Shown one piece after another: positions 16,183 through 24,646 of a stretch of DNA of 44,679 nucleotides (within the stretch, counting starts at the first letter, position 1; every line of letters starts with the position of its first letter). The stretch lies in the NCBI GenBank assembly GCA_947494095.1, contig CANLTI010000043.1, positions 1-44,679 of the forward strand, written 5' to 3'. The notes beneath the pieces were generated by a model, which saw only the letters and a program-made list of their open reading frames with translations, had not been told where the DNA came from and searched no databases. A program made the position numbers and the translations under genes. Source of the DNA: an uncultured Pseudomonadales bacterium (GTDB taxonomy: Bacteria > Pseudomonadota > Gammaproteobacteria > Pseudomonadales > Cellvibrionaceae).

Positions 16183-17098
16183 CTAGGCCAAGCATTAAGT
16201 AAGAGAGCAAGAGATAAGACATCCAAAAATATTCACGCCCACATCATCCATCTTATTATTGCAATGACACCCTACCCCTTGTATCGATGCAATCGCTGCA
16301 TTAGTGTACTCGTCTACGCCAACGGACACTTATAGCCACACACCTGCCGCCCACATAGAATCCACTTGAATATCGATATTAAGACTAGCTATTACAAACT
16401 CTGCACTTTGAGCCTGAGTATCCGCCGAGTTTACCCTCCCTGCGCTTACGGCATTAGCGAACACCTTCACACCAGCTTCATTCGCCAAACACAGACAAGG
16501 GCCCAGGCCCGATACTTAACAATCACCCACAATAAAATCTTCCAGCATTACTTACCATCACTCCTACAAATAAAATAGCCCCAAGTTATTAGCTTCGTAA
16601 AGCCATTTTAAATTAGCATCGATCCAAAGCTTACCCACCATGCAAAACCCAAGGCTTACAGTGCTACTCACAAATTTAAACGTAACTATTCAAGTCACCA
16701 GCACTGCACACCATTATTATAAAAGGCTATTAAAACACCTCCAATCGGTAACAAAAAATTACACGGGATAAAAGCTATTAATCAAGACACCCTAACAAAA
16801 AATAAAAATGGGCATCTTAATTTGTTTCATGGCATACCCCATCTTGACTTTAACATTGAATAATCAATGATCTGCCTTGGGAATAATGCCATCGCTATAA
16901 AGCACCATCTCAAGATAACGGCTATTCCTTGTATTCGACGATAAAAAAAATAACAAGCGTAATTTAGAAATAACAGCGCCTTAACATAAGGCAAATTCAT
17001 GCGACTAACAAAGCACTGTATTTTTAAGCTCATTCACCACAATACACCATGCCGTGCTTTTGTTATAAGCAGATCATTATTATTTGAGAGTCATTATT
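16183..17098. other. long gene-free stretch upstream of the cellulase
   Basis: No credible coding region, tRNA or strong hairpin was seen over about 900 bp. Short open frames have no ribosome site and no recognisable product. The cellulase promoter and any carbohydrate-responsive operator should lie at its right end, but none could be identified by eye. Confidence 0.45.
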
Positions 17099-19462
17099 AT
17101 GTTTATAAAAACACACAAAGGAGGGCACTGGCTCGCGACACTTGGCGTAAGCTTAGCGTCGGTGGCTTGGGCAGGTGTTGCATCTGCTGCGCAATGCACT
17201 TACACAGTGACTAATGAGTGGGGCTCGGGCTTCCAGGCCGCGATTAAAATCGATAACAATACAACCATGCCTATTAATGACTGGCGTGTTTCTTGGCAAT
17301 ACAACAATGGCAACCAACGCGATAATGGCTGGAATGCCAACGTCGCAGGTAGTAACCCTTATACTGCAACCCCCCTATCATGGAATAGCAACATTGCCCC
17401 AGGCCAAAGTATTGAGTTTGGCGTGCAGGGCTCTACAGGCCCGTCAGGTATTGCAGAGGTACCCGTCATACTAGGGGATGTATGTACCACCGGCACAAGC
17501 TCGTCAATGTCGCCGCCGAGCAGTAGCTCTGTTAGTAGTGTTGCAAGCTCGGTGCTCAGCTCAATACCCGCCAGTAGCTCAACACCCAGTAGCTCCTCTT
17601 CCAGTGTTAGCGTATCAAGCTCGAGCACTGTGAGCTCTGCCGCAACAAGCTCTTCAAGTATTAGCGGCACCTGCGACCTGCCTTACAGCAATAACGGCAC
17701 ATCTATTTCGAACCAGTCCACCACTTGGTCATCGGGCATTATTAACATCGCATGCAATGGCAATGTTAATCTCTCTATGCTGGCACGCGGTGCAGGGCCC
17801 ATGGAGCCCTCCGACTTTTTAAATATTTATTACAAAATAGATGATGGTCCAGCAATTACGCTATCGCCAAACATCAATGCCTTTGCTCAAAAAGTGGTCT
17901 CGATAAATGGCTTGCGTGGCAATACACTCGAGGTGATTGTAGAAGGTAAAACCAGCTTTAGTGATGAAATTTATACTGTCTCTAACATTACCATAAACAG
18001 TAATGGCGCAAGCAGCAGCGCGCAGTCATCTACCACTAGCTCAGCAGGCTCTAGTTCGTCATCGGGCCCCTTAGGTGCAGGCGTATTTCGTGTGGATACT
18101 AGCGGCAATATTACCAAAGACGGTGTCATTAAACCCATCCACTGCGCCAACTGGTTTGGCCTTGAAGGCCGACATGAGCCCTCGGATGAGCCAACCAACC
18201 CAGGCGGTGCGCCCATGGAGCTTTATGTTGGGAATATGATTTGGAACCCCACAGGCCGCACCATTCAACAAACCCTGTCAGAAATTACCGGCATGGGGCT
18301 CAACACGCTGCGTATACCTATTGCACCACAAACCTTAGACCCCACCAACCCACAAGGCCTAGCACCCAACCTTAAAAATCATACTTCAGTGCTTGTCTCT
18401 AACTCTCGCCAAGCCCTAGAAGAGTTAATTATTGCGGCAGACCAAAATAATGTTGATGTTTTTATTGATATTCACTCATGCTCTAATTACGTAGGCTGGC
18501 GCGCAGGCCGCTTAGATGCGCGCCCACCGTATGTAGACTCTATTCGCAAGCAGTATGATTATTTCCGTGAAGATAGCTCTTGTGCCGGCACAGGCAACCC
18601 TGCTGGTGTTACGCGTATTCAAGCCTATGATAAAGACGCTTGGCTTGCCAACCTACGTGAAATAGCCGCGCTACCGGCGCAACTTGGTGTTAGTAATATT
18701 ATTGGGATTGATGTCTATAACGAACCTTGGGATTACTCATGGGCCGAGTGGAAGTCGTTAGTGGAGTCAGCCTATACCGCTATTAACGAGGTTAACCCTA
18801 ACCTTTTAGTTTTTGTAGAAGGTATTTCGGGCTCTTCGGGCAACCAAGATGGCACCCCAGAAACCAAAGAACAAACGCCACACGGCGACCTTGCCTCTAA
18901 CCCCAACTGGGGCGAGAACTTTTTTGAAATGGGCGCTAACCCATTAAATATTCCTAAAGAGCGCTTAGTCTTATCGCCACACACCTATGGCCCCTCTGTT
19001 TTCCAGCAGGCAATGTTTATGGACCCCAGCCAACCAGAATGTGAAGGCCTAGAAGGCGAAGAAGCCGGCCAGCTAGGCTGCAACCTTGTTATTGACCCCG
19101 CTCGCCTGATCCCAGGATGGGATGAGCATTTTGGGTATTTAAGGTCGCAAGGCTATGCCATGGTTGTTGGCGAATTTGGCGGCAATTGGGATTGGCCTAC
19201 TAACGCCTCAGCGGGTGATCGTGAAACTTGGTCGCACATTACGCCGGGTATTGTTGATGGCCAGTGGCAAGCCGCTTTTGTGGACTATATGATTTCAAAA
19301 AATATTCAAGGCTGCTACTGGGGCATGAACCCAGAGTCAGGCGATACCGGTGGCTGGTATGGCCACAATTACGACCCAATTTCCAATACCGAAGGATGGG
19401 GTACTTGGCAACCCTTTGATGCAAGAAAAACCAATTTATTAAATCGCCTATGGGGCAAATAA
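17099..19462 (+). CDS. secreted multidomain GH5 cellulase (CBM2 - unknown domain - GH5)
   Basis: This is a 787-residue secreted glycoside hydrolase. It has a signal peptide to about residue 31 (GVASAA) and a CBM2 cellulose-binding module at 32-129 bounded by cysteines, with exposed tryptophans. A serine-rich linker spans 130-189. An unclassified domain of about 110 residues (191-302) begins with GTCDLPYSNNG. A second serine linker follows, then a GH5 catalytic domain from about 327 to the end. The acid/base is E542 in DVYNEPWDY and the nucleophile is E692 in VVGEFGGNW. The probable activity is endo-beta-1,4-glucanase. The ATG at 17099 is chosen over a TTG at 17084 because GAGAG precedes it by eight bases. 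It is transcribed alone and followed by a strong terminator. Polyserine linkers are typical of Cellvibrionaceae. Confidence 0.93.
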   Translation: MFIKTHKGGHWLATLGVSLASVAWAGVASAAQCTYTVTNEWGSGFQAAIKIDNNTTMPINDWRVSWQYNNGNQRDNGWNANVAGSNPYTATPLSWNSNIAPGQSIEFGVQGSTGPSGIAEVPVILGDVCTTGTSSSMSPPSSSSVSSVASSVLSSIPASSSTPSSSSSSVSVSSSSTVSSAATSSSSISGTCDLPYSNNGTSISNQSTTWSSGIINIACNGNVNLSMLARGAGPMEPSDFLNIYYKIDDGPAITLSPNINAFAQKVVSINGLRGNTLEVIVEGKTSFSDEIYTVSNITINSNGASSSAQSSTTSSAGSSSSSGPLGAGVFRVDTSGNITKDGVIKPIHCANWFGLEGRHEPSDEPTNPGGAPMELYVGNMIWNPTGRTIQQTLSEITGMGLNTLRIPIAPQTLDPTNPQGLAPNLKNHTSVLVSNSRQALEELIIAADQNNVDVFIDIHSCSNYVGWRAGRLDARPPYVDSIRKQYDYFREDSSCAGTGNPAGVTRIQAYDKDAWLANLREIAALPAQLGVSNIIGIDVYNEPWDYSWAEWKSLVESAYTAINEVNPNLLVFVEGISGSSGNQDGTPETKEQTPHGDLASNPNWGENFFEMGANPLNIPKERLVLSPHTYGPSVFQQAMFMDPSQPECEGLEGEEAGQLGCNLVIDPARLIPGWDEHFGYLRSQGYAMVVGEFGGNWDWPTNASAGDRETWSHITPGIVDGQWQAAFVDYMISKNIQGCYWGMNPESGDTGGWYGHNYDPISNTEGWGTWQPFDARKTNLLNRLWGK

Positions 19463-19479
19463 ACTCATAGCACTGCGTT

Positions 19480-19520
19480 AGCGGGTTAGCTTTTGAAGTG
19501 TTTTCAAAAGCTAACCCGCT
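19480..19520 (+). terminator. rho-independent terminator of the cellulase gene
   Basis: AGCGGGTTAGCTTTTGA (19480-19496) pairs perfectly with 19504-19520 across a 7-nt loop, followed by TTTAAAA. It starts 18 bp after the stop codon. Confidence 0.88.
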
Positions 19521-19620
19521 TTTAAAAATAAATAACGTACTAATAACCCCGCCCAACCTAGCCTCGCTAATATCCCAATCAAGTCACCCAAGCAGTATAC
19601 CAATATACGCTCTAGCGCCC

Positions 19621-19700
19621 TTTCATCTTTGTACATCTTTGTACATCTTTGTACATCTTTGTACATCTTTGTACATCTTTTAACATCCCTTAACATTATT
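19621..19700 (+). repeat. 10-bp tandem repeat upstream of the glycosyltransferase gene
   Basis: Five exact GTACATCTTT units lie at 19631-19680. They are flanked by one degenerate unit before (TTTCATCTTT) and two to three after (TAACATCCCT, TAACATTATT). The array ends about 135 bp before the GTG start of the next gene, in its probable promoter or leader region. Copy-number change by slipped-strand mispairing is plausible. Confidence 0.85.
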
Positions 19701-19834
19701 TAACAATCTCACACAACATATCACTGTATGATTTTCAGATCATACTTTTAAGTGGATGATTTATTATTTTACTCACCCACTAATGTTAATACAGTGTCGG
19801 CAAGCTTATTATATTTTTGCGTAAGGAGTTATAC

Positions 19835-21733
19835 GTGTTTCATGCATTACCTAAAATACTGCACCGCATAGGGGTTCAGGCAAGGATGCTTCATACTCGC
19901 CTTTATGAGCGGTGGCAGAGATTAAACTGGCTTTCAAGATTCGTTACTTTTTCTGTATTTACTGTTTTAACAATCTATTGTCTTTGCTTAATATCCCAAA
20001 TGAAAGGCGCGCATGTCACTAGCGCTCAATGGTCTAACGACGGCGTTATTTATGAATCTGTCAATTTACCTTTTTCTCGCAATTACACAGGCGATTATTG
20101 GATTAAGTTAAAAGTTTTAGGTGGGCGTACTAATACACCGTTTAAAGTGTATCCTGATGACCAATTACTGGAACTAAGCGTTAGTGGCAAAGCTTATGAC
20201 CTATCTCATTTTCCATTAAGCCAGTTGCGCAACTTCTCTCAAGGCATGGCTATCAATATTGGTTTTTCATCAGAAGATGAGTTGATTTTTAAGCTAAAAA
20301 ACCACAGCAACCCCGCATCATTTAATGTAGACATTAAAAGTGAAATGGGATTATTGCAAGGCACGATGCTATGGCTGGTACTGGCGGTATACGCCGTATT
20401 TTTATCGCTTAGTATTCGCATTTATTTATCACAGCTTACAATAGCCATTTTTAGTTTTTTGCTCTGTGTTATTTACTTATCAGTCACCGGTGAGCGAGAA
20501 AGAATATTTGATGTCTATCAAGGTGGCGGACATAAAGATTATATTGAATATGTCGCCAATAATTGGGCACTTCCCAACCCTGGTGACGGCTGGGAATATC
20601 ACCAACCACCATTATATTACGGGGTCGCAGCAACAGTAAAAACGTATCTTTTACCCAAGGATATAAACAATGGCGATCTATGGGCGCGTATATTAGCGCT
20701 ATGGTTTTGGGTTGTCTTTGTGGTCACTGCTTTGGGGGCACTAAAAGGTGGGCTAGGCAATTATTCAATATTAAATATCGCCAGCTTACTATTGAGCTTA
20801 TGGCCTGCAGGCATTATTCATAGCGTACGCATAGGCAATGATTTACCCCTTTATGCTTTAAGTATTTTGTCATTTTATTTTACCCTAAAGTGGTGGCGCT
20901 CAAAACGAACAATCTATGTTTTTTGGGCTAGCTTTTGGATGTTTTTGGCCGTTTTAACCAAGTCAAACGGCTTAATTTTAACCGCTACACTTTTAGGCTT
21001 GTTAGGTATACTGGCAATACAGCCTATTTTAACGCTCCGCAAAACAAAAGAAATATTGGCCTTATACTACCGTCCACTATGCGTTGTAGCCACTTTTGCG
21101 GCTTTAGGTATAGCAATGAATTTAGGCGACAATATTTATAAATACGCCATTGGCGAAGCTGATGATTGGCTACTCGCCAATGTTGGCACTACCATCAACC
21201 CAGGTTTAAGAGTTGATAACGGCCTGCTTAACTATGTTATTTTTGACCTTAAAACTTTTTTAACATCGCCTTTTATAAGCACATGGAGTGATGAATATGG
21301 CAGGCAATATTTTTGGAATTTTGTACTGCGCTCATCATTAACGTCAGAATATTTTTTTGACGCTAGCTGGATGACGGCTTGGGGGGCCTTTAATGGTGTT
21401 TTATTATTGCTAATACTCGCAATACTGGGCTACTGCGCGCTAAAAACTATTGATGATGCAGGCTGGCACTTAATGGCTAAATCAGTCTATAAATCACTAC
21501 CTTGGCATTTACTGTGGATTCTTTCATTGATTTTTTTATTGGCCTATAGAATCAAAGCCCCTTTATCATGCAATACAGACTTTCGTTATATTTACCCTCT
21601 ACTTTTGTCATTCGTGTATTTCTCTGGCCGTATTGCCTCGGCTTATGGCCGCTTGTCAACTATCACTATAGGCTGCATGGTCGCCTTCCCTGTCAGCACT
21701 TTGGTGTGGCTTACTTTACTGGTTAGAGCTTGA
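19835..21733 (+). CDS. GT-C-like integral membrane glycosyltransferase
   Basis: This 632-residue inner-membrane protein has one N-terminal helix, a soluble domain of about 120 residues, then some ten more transmembrane helices. The loop with RIFDVYQGGGHKDYIEYV and WEYHQPPLYYG is typical of the GT39/ArnT-like and DUF2142 class, which move sugars from polyprenyl-phosphate donors to periplasmic acceptors. The exact substrate is unknown. The start is GTG at 19835, since AAGGAG sits at 19823-19828; upstream codons in the same frame overlap that ribosome site. The preceding 10-bp tandem repeat could affect its expression. The large extracytoplasmic domain between helices 1 and 2 is unusual for the family. 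Confidence 0.75.
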   Translation: MFHALPKILHRIGVQARMLHTRLYERWQRLNWLSRFVTFSVFTVLTIYCLCLISQMKGAHVTSAQWSNDGVIYESVNLPFSRNYTGDYWIKLKVLGGRTNTPFKVYPDDQLLELSVSGKAYDLSHFPLSQLRNFSQGMAINIGFSSEDELIFKLKNHSNPASFNVDIKSEMGLLQGTMLWLVLAVYAVFLSLSIRIYLSQLTIAIFSFLLCVIYLSVTGERERIFDVYQGGGHKDYIEYVANNWALPNPGDGWEYHQPPLYYGVAATVKTYLLPKDINNGDLWARILALWFWVVFVVTALGALKGGLGNYSILNIASLLLSLWPAGIIHSVRIGNDLPLYALSILSFYFTLKWWRSKRTIYVFWASFWMFLAVLTKSNGLILTATLLGLLGILAIQPILTLRKTKEILALYYRPLCVVATFAALGIAMNLGDNIYKYAIGEADDWLLANVGTTINPGLRVDNGLLNYVIFDLKTFLTSPFISTWSDEYGRQYFWNFVLRSSLTSEYFFDASWMTAWGAFNGVLLLLILAILGYCALKTIDDAGWHLMAKSVYKSLPWHLLWILSLIFLLAYRIKAPLSCNTDFRYIYPLLLSFVYFSGRIASAYGRLSTITIGCMVAFPVSTLVWLTLLVRA

Positions 21734-21745
21734 TTTTTACTGGGC

Positions 21746-21772
21746 ACCCTATAAACACTCTAAGCATAGGGT
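21746..21772. terminator. weak hairpin between convergent genes
   Basis: ACCCTAT (21746-21752) pairs with ATAGGGT (21766-21772) across a 13-nt loop, between the ends of the glycosyltransferase and SDR genes. It has no clear T-run. Confidence 0.4.
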
Positions 21773-21788
21773 CGATTGGCAACAGGCC

Positions 21789-22658
21789 CTAAGCCTTACT
21801 CGCCGCCTTAACAACCGCATCAAATAAACGATGCGATAAAACGCGTTTTAAAAAGGCCAATACGTAGGTAGGCTGGGTAACGGGGTAGCGCACTTTGGGG
21901 TTTTTACTTTCTAGCGCATGCAGTACACGCTTTAGTACAGCCTCTGGGGGTACAGTAAACGGTACCGCAGCGCCTTCGGTTTGTAAGCGTTGTAAGCTAA
22001 GGGCGTAGGTTTTTGCGTGACGGCTTTGGGTCATATTAATATTAGCTTGTAAGGCGCTTAAGGCGTTTTTTCTGAAATTACTTAATACTGGCCCGGGCTG
22101 AATTAAACTCACCTGCACATTAGTATTCATTAGCTCTTGCCGTAGCGTATCAGTTAAACCCTCTAAGGCGTATTTACTGGCATTATAAGCCCCTCTAAAA
22201 CCCATACCCACAAAACCCAATACCGAGCTGTGCTGAATAAGCCGTGCGTGAGGCTGTGCTAATAACGCAGGCAATAAACCGCATGTTAATTGATGGGTGC
22301 CAAATACATTAGCGGCAAACTGCTGCTCTAATACTGCGCGGGTTAAATCTTCAACAGCCCCTGGCTGGCCATACGCGGCATTATTAAAAAGTGCATAAAT
22401 ATGGCCGCCTGTTATTGTTAAAATTTGCGCAATGCCCGCCTCTACCTCATCGCTTTTAGCTAAATCAAAAACGACAACCTGCTCAAAATGTTCACTGAGT
22501 ATTGCTTGCTGCTGTTGGTTACGGCAACACGGTAATACTGTATAGCCTTTAGCCTGCAAGCCTTTGGCCACACACAAACCAATACCGCTAGAGCAGCCCG
22601 TAATCACCACCGAGCCGCGCGTGCTTGCCGCTGAACAGTGGCTGTTTTTTTGTATCAT
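21789..22658 (-). CDS. ybbO: short-chain dehydrogenase/reductase, YbbO-like
   Basis: This classical SDR of 289 residues has the nucleotide-binding TGCSSGIG, the structural NNAAYG, HSSVLG with the active serine, and YNASKYALEG with the catalytic Tyr and Lys. The overall pattern, including LIQPGP and the C-terminal KVRYPVT, closely follows E. coli YbbO, an NADP-dependent aldehyde reductase. It would act in the cytoplasm. The ATG at 22658 is preferred (TTGGA seven bases upstream) over a TTG abutting the previous stop. It is the third gene of a djlA / nuclease / SDR operon with gaps of at most about 12 bp. The substrate is not known; the symbol is by resemblance only. Confidence 0.82.
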   Translation of the reverse strand: MIQKNSHCSAASTRGSVVITGCSSGIGLCVAKGLQAKGYTVLPCCRNQQQQAILSEHFEQVVVFDLAKSDEVEAGIAQILTITGGHIYALFNNAAYGQPGAVEDLTRAVLEQQFAANVFGTHQLTCGLLPALLAQPHARLIQHSSVLGFVGMGFRGAYNASKYALEGLTDTLRQELMNTNVQVSLIQPGPVLSNFRKNALSALQANINMTQSRHAKTYALSLQRLQTEGAAVPFTVPPEAVLKRVLHALESKNPKVRYPVTQPTYVLAFLKRVLSHRLFDAVVKAASKA

Positions 22659-22670
22659 GATAAAGTCCAA

Positions 22671-23639
22671 TTATTGATGCACAGTGGCATAAAGGTAAGT
22701 CAATAAGGCTGCCAGCTGGCCCGCGGCTAACTGCGACTGGGTTTGCGTAATACGTGCCGCTTGGGTGCGGTATTGGGCACTCAGCACCTGGCCTTGGGGT
22801 GCACTGTAAATAAACGGCGCCAAAGGCCCATGAGTCTTTAACGCCTGAGGCAATAATTGCTCAGCCGCCCGTATAGTATTAATTGTTGCAACAGGCTTTA
22901 TTGTCGTTAAAGGCTGCGTAAACACCTCAAAACCAGCATCCCATACCCGATGCAAACTCACTTTACAGCGGCCATGCTTTTGAGTACCTGCGTGTTTTGT
23001 CGTCGCTAAACAGTGCGCATTGCCGCCAGCATCATGCCGACACTGCTTATTGAGTGCGGCCAACCCATGCAAGGGCTGATACGCATCAGCCAGTAAGTGG
23101 CTGATAAAAGCCATCCAAAAACCGCGCTCAGCAGCAGTATGAGCCTGCTGGTAAGCGGTGAGCAATGCCGGCCATACCTCGGCCAAGTTACCATTAACAC
23201 GTGTATTGCAGCGCGTATTGGCGGCGTTAGCTTTAATTAAGCTGTGGCTCAGGGTATCCCAATACTGCTGATTAACATAATGCCAACTGGCTGTTTTTTG
23301 TGCCGCATAACGCTTAAATAGCGGCGGCATAACACCACCGGCATAGCGATTAAACAACGTGTTTAATGTGCTATCGCGGCGGGTATCGGGCCATACTGCC
23401 GCCAAGGCAAATGGCTCGTACGACTTCAGTGAGTAGCGCCATTTTTTGGCTTTATCGTTGCGCAATAAGGCCTTGGCATTACGATTAAAAAAGCGCTGCT
23501 GCTCGATGGGTAATTGCGCTAAAGCCTGGCGCGCAATACTCGCATGCCCATGGTAAGACCACGCCACCGCCTGCTGAGCCACACCCAACAATACCCAAAC
23601 CCAAATCAAAAACAAAACCACCTGTCGCCAATACACCAT
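22671..23639 (-). CDS. secreted S1/P1-family zinc nuclease
   Basis: This is a 322-residue exported nuclease. After the signal peptide the mature chain begins WSYHGH, giving the N-terminal Trp that binds zinc with its amino group in S1/P1 nucleases. Other ligands are visible in WHYVN, FISHLLADAYQPLH and LHRVWDAG. The family uses a trinuclear zinc site to cleave single-stranded DNA and RNA. It is probably used in the periplasm or outside for nucleic-acid scavenging. The start overlaps the djlA stop as TAATG, with AAGGG just before, so translation is coupled. Co-location with djlA and an SDR is unusual, and no functional link is obvious. Confidence 0.88.
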   Translation of the reverse strand: MVYWRQVVLFLIWVWVLLGVAQQAVAWSYHGHASIARQALAQLPIEQQRFFNRNAKALLRNDKAKKWRYSLKSYEPFALAAVWPDTRRDSTLNTLFNRYAGGVMPPLFKRYAAQKTASWHYVNQQYWDTLSHSLIKANAANTRCNTRVNGNLAEVWPALLTAYQQAHTAAERGFWMAFISHLLADAYQPLHGLAALNKQCRHDAGGNAHCLATTKHAGTQKHGRCKVSLHRVWDAGFEVFTQPLTTIKPVATINTIRAAEQLLPQALKTHGPLAPFIYSAPQGQVLSAQYRTQAARITQTQSQLAAGQLAALLTYLYATVHQ

Positions 23640-24448
23640 TAACCCTTACGCGACTTTTTAACCACATCATAAGCGGCTTGAATTTCTTGTGAACGCTCGG
23701 TGGCCACCTTGATCATTTCATCGGGTACACCTTGGCCGGCTAGCTTATCGGGGTGGTATTGGCTCATTAATTTACGGTACGCTTTTTTTAGCTCGTTATC
23801 GGTTGCACTGGGCTCTACACCCAAGGCTTGATAAGCCCCTACCAGCTCCTCGGCGGCATTAGGCGCTTGGGTACCTGCGCCACCTCGGTAATATCCACCT
23901 CTAAAACGCTGCTGGGCTTCGGCCGCTTTGAGCATACGCTCAAACAAAAAAGAGCTAAAGCCCAGCTGAGCGGCAATTTTTTGCAGGGCTTGTTTTTCGG
24001 CGTCATTCACGGTGCCGTCGGCCAGCGCTATGGCAATTAAATAGGCTAATAATATTTGCTTGATATCAACATATTGCCCGCACACTGTTAAAAAGTGGCT
24101 CACTAAAGGCTCGGGGTTAAACTCAAGCTGCGCGCCGCCTTTAAATAAATGAATAGCCTCTTTGCGCTGCTCTGGGCTTAAGCGCATACCGGCCATAAGT
24201 TGCTCAGCCGCTTGTACCTCTTGCTCGCTAACGCGACCATCGGCTTTGGCCAAATACCCCATTAACGGAAAGGCAGTGCCAAATACGGTTGTTTCTATTT
24301 TTTGGCGCAACTGTGGATCTAACCGACGGCGCCGAGTGAGCAAGCCTTTGGCAACAAAATGCCCAACCACCAGCCCCACAATTAAACCAAAAAAGCCCCA
24401 TAACTTTGCACCAATCACCGCACACACGATGCGAACAATAATACCCAT
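23639..24448 (-). CDS. djlA: DjlA-like membrane co-chaperone
   Basis: The order is that of DjlA, 269 residues long: an N-terminal hydrophobic anchor (about 5-30, with the glycine pattern FFGLIVGLVVGHF), a TerB-type helical domain (about 55-165, with GYLAKADGRVSEQEV and AYLIAIALADGTVNDAE), a Gly/Arg/Tyr linker, and a C-terminal J domain. The J domain contains YHPDKL, with HPD at 232-234, which stimulates DnaK. It is probably the first gene of a three-gene operon. In E. coli DjlA works with the Rcs envelope stress pathway; that has not been shown here. Confidence 0.9.
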   Translation of the reverse strand: MGIIVRIVCAVIGAKLWGFFGLIVGLVVGHFVAKGLLTRRRRLDPQLRQKIETTVFGTAFPLMGYLAKADGRVSEQEVQAAEQLMAGMRLSPEQRKEAIHLFKGGAQLEFNPEPLVSHFLTVCGQYVDIKQILLAYLIAIALADGTVNDAEKQALQKIAAQLGFSSFLFERMLKAAEAQQRFRGGYYRGGAGTQAPNAAEELVGAYQALGVEPSATDNELKKAYRKLMSQYHPDKLAGQGVPDEMIKVATERSQEIQAAYDVVKKSRKG

Positions 24449-24646
24449 TACCTTTTAACCTCTAACTGAATACGTCAAACACTCAAAGCAGGCAGACTAA
24501 ACCAGAGTGCCGCCAAAACCAAGTGATTGTGCCCGTAGCCCCTGCCAACACGCTATTTATCTTGCCTACCGAGCAGCCCAATACAGTTCGAGCAGTCAAA
24601 GCCACCTTGGCTATACTTGAACAAGCCTACCTTGAGAGCCAACACC
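24449..24646. other. divergent promoter region, djlA and sensor kinase
   Basis: This 200-bp spacer is where both divergent genes must have promoters. No convincing -35/-10 pair was identified by eye. GAGAG near 24633 is the likely ribosome site of the kinase. Confidence 0.35.
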
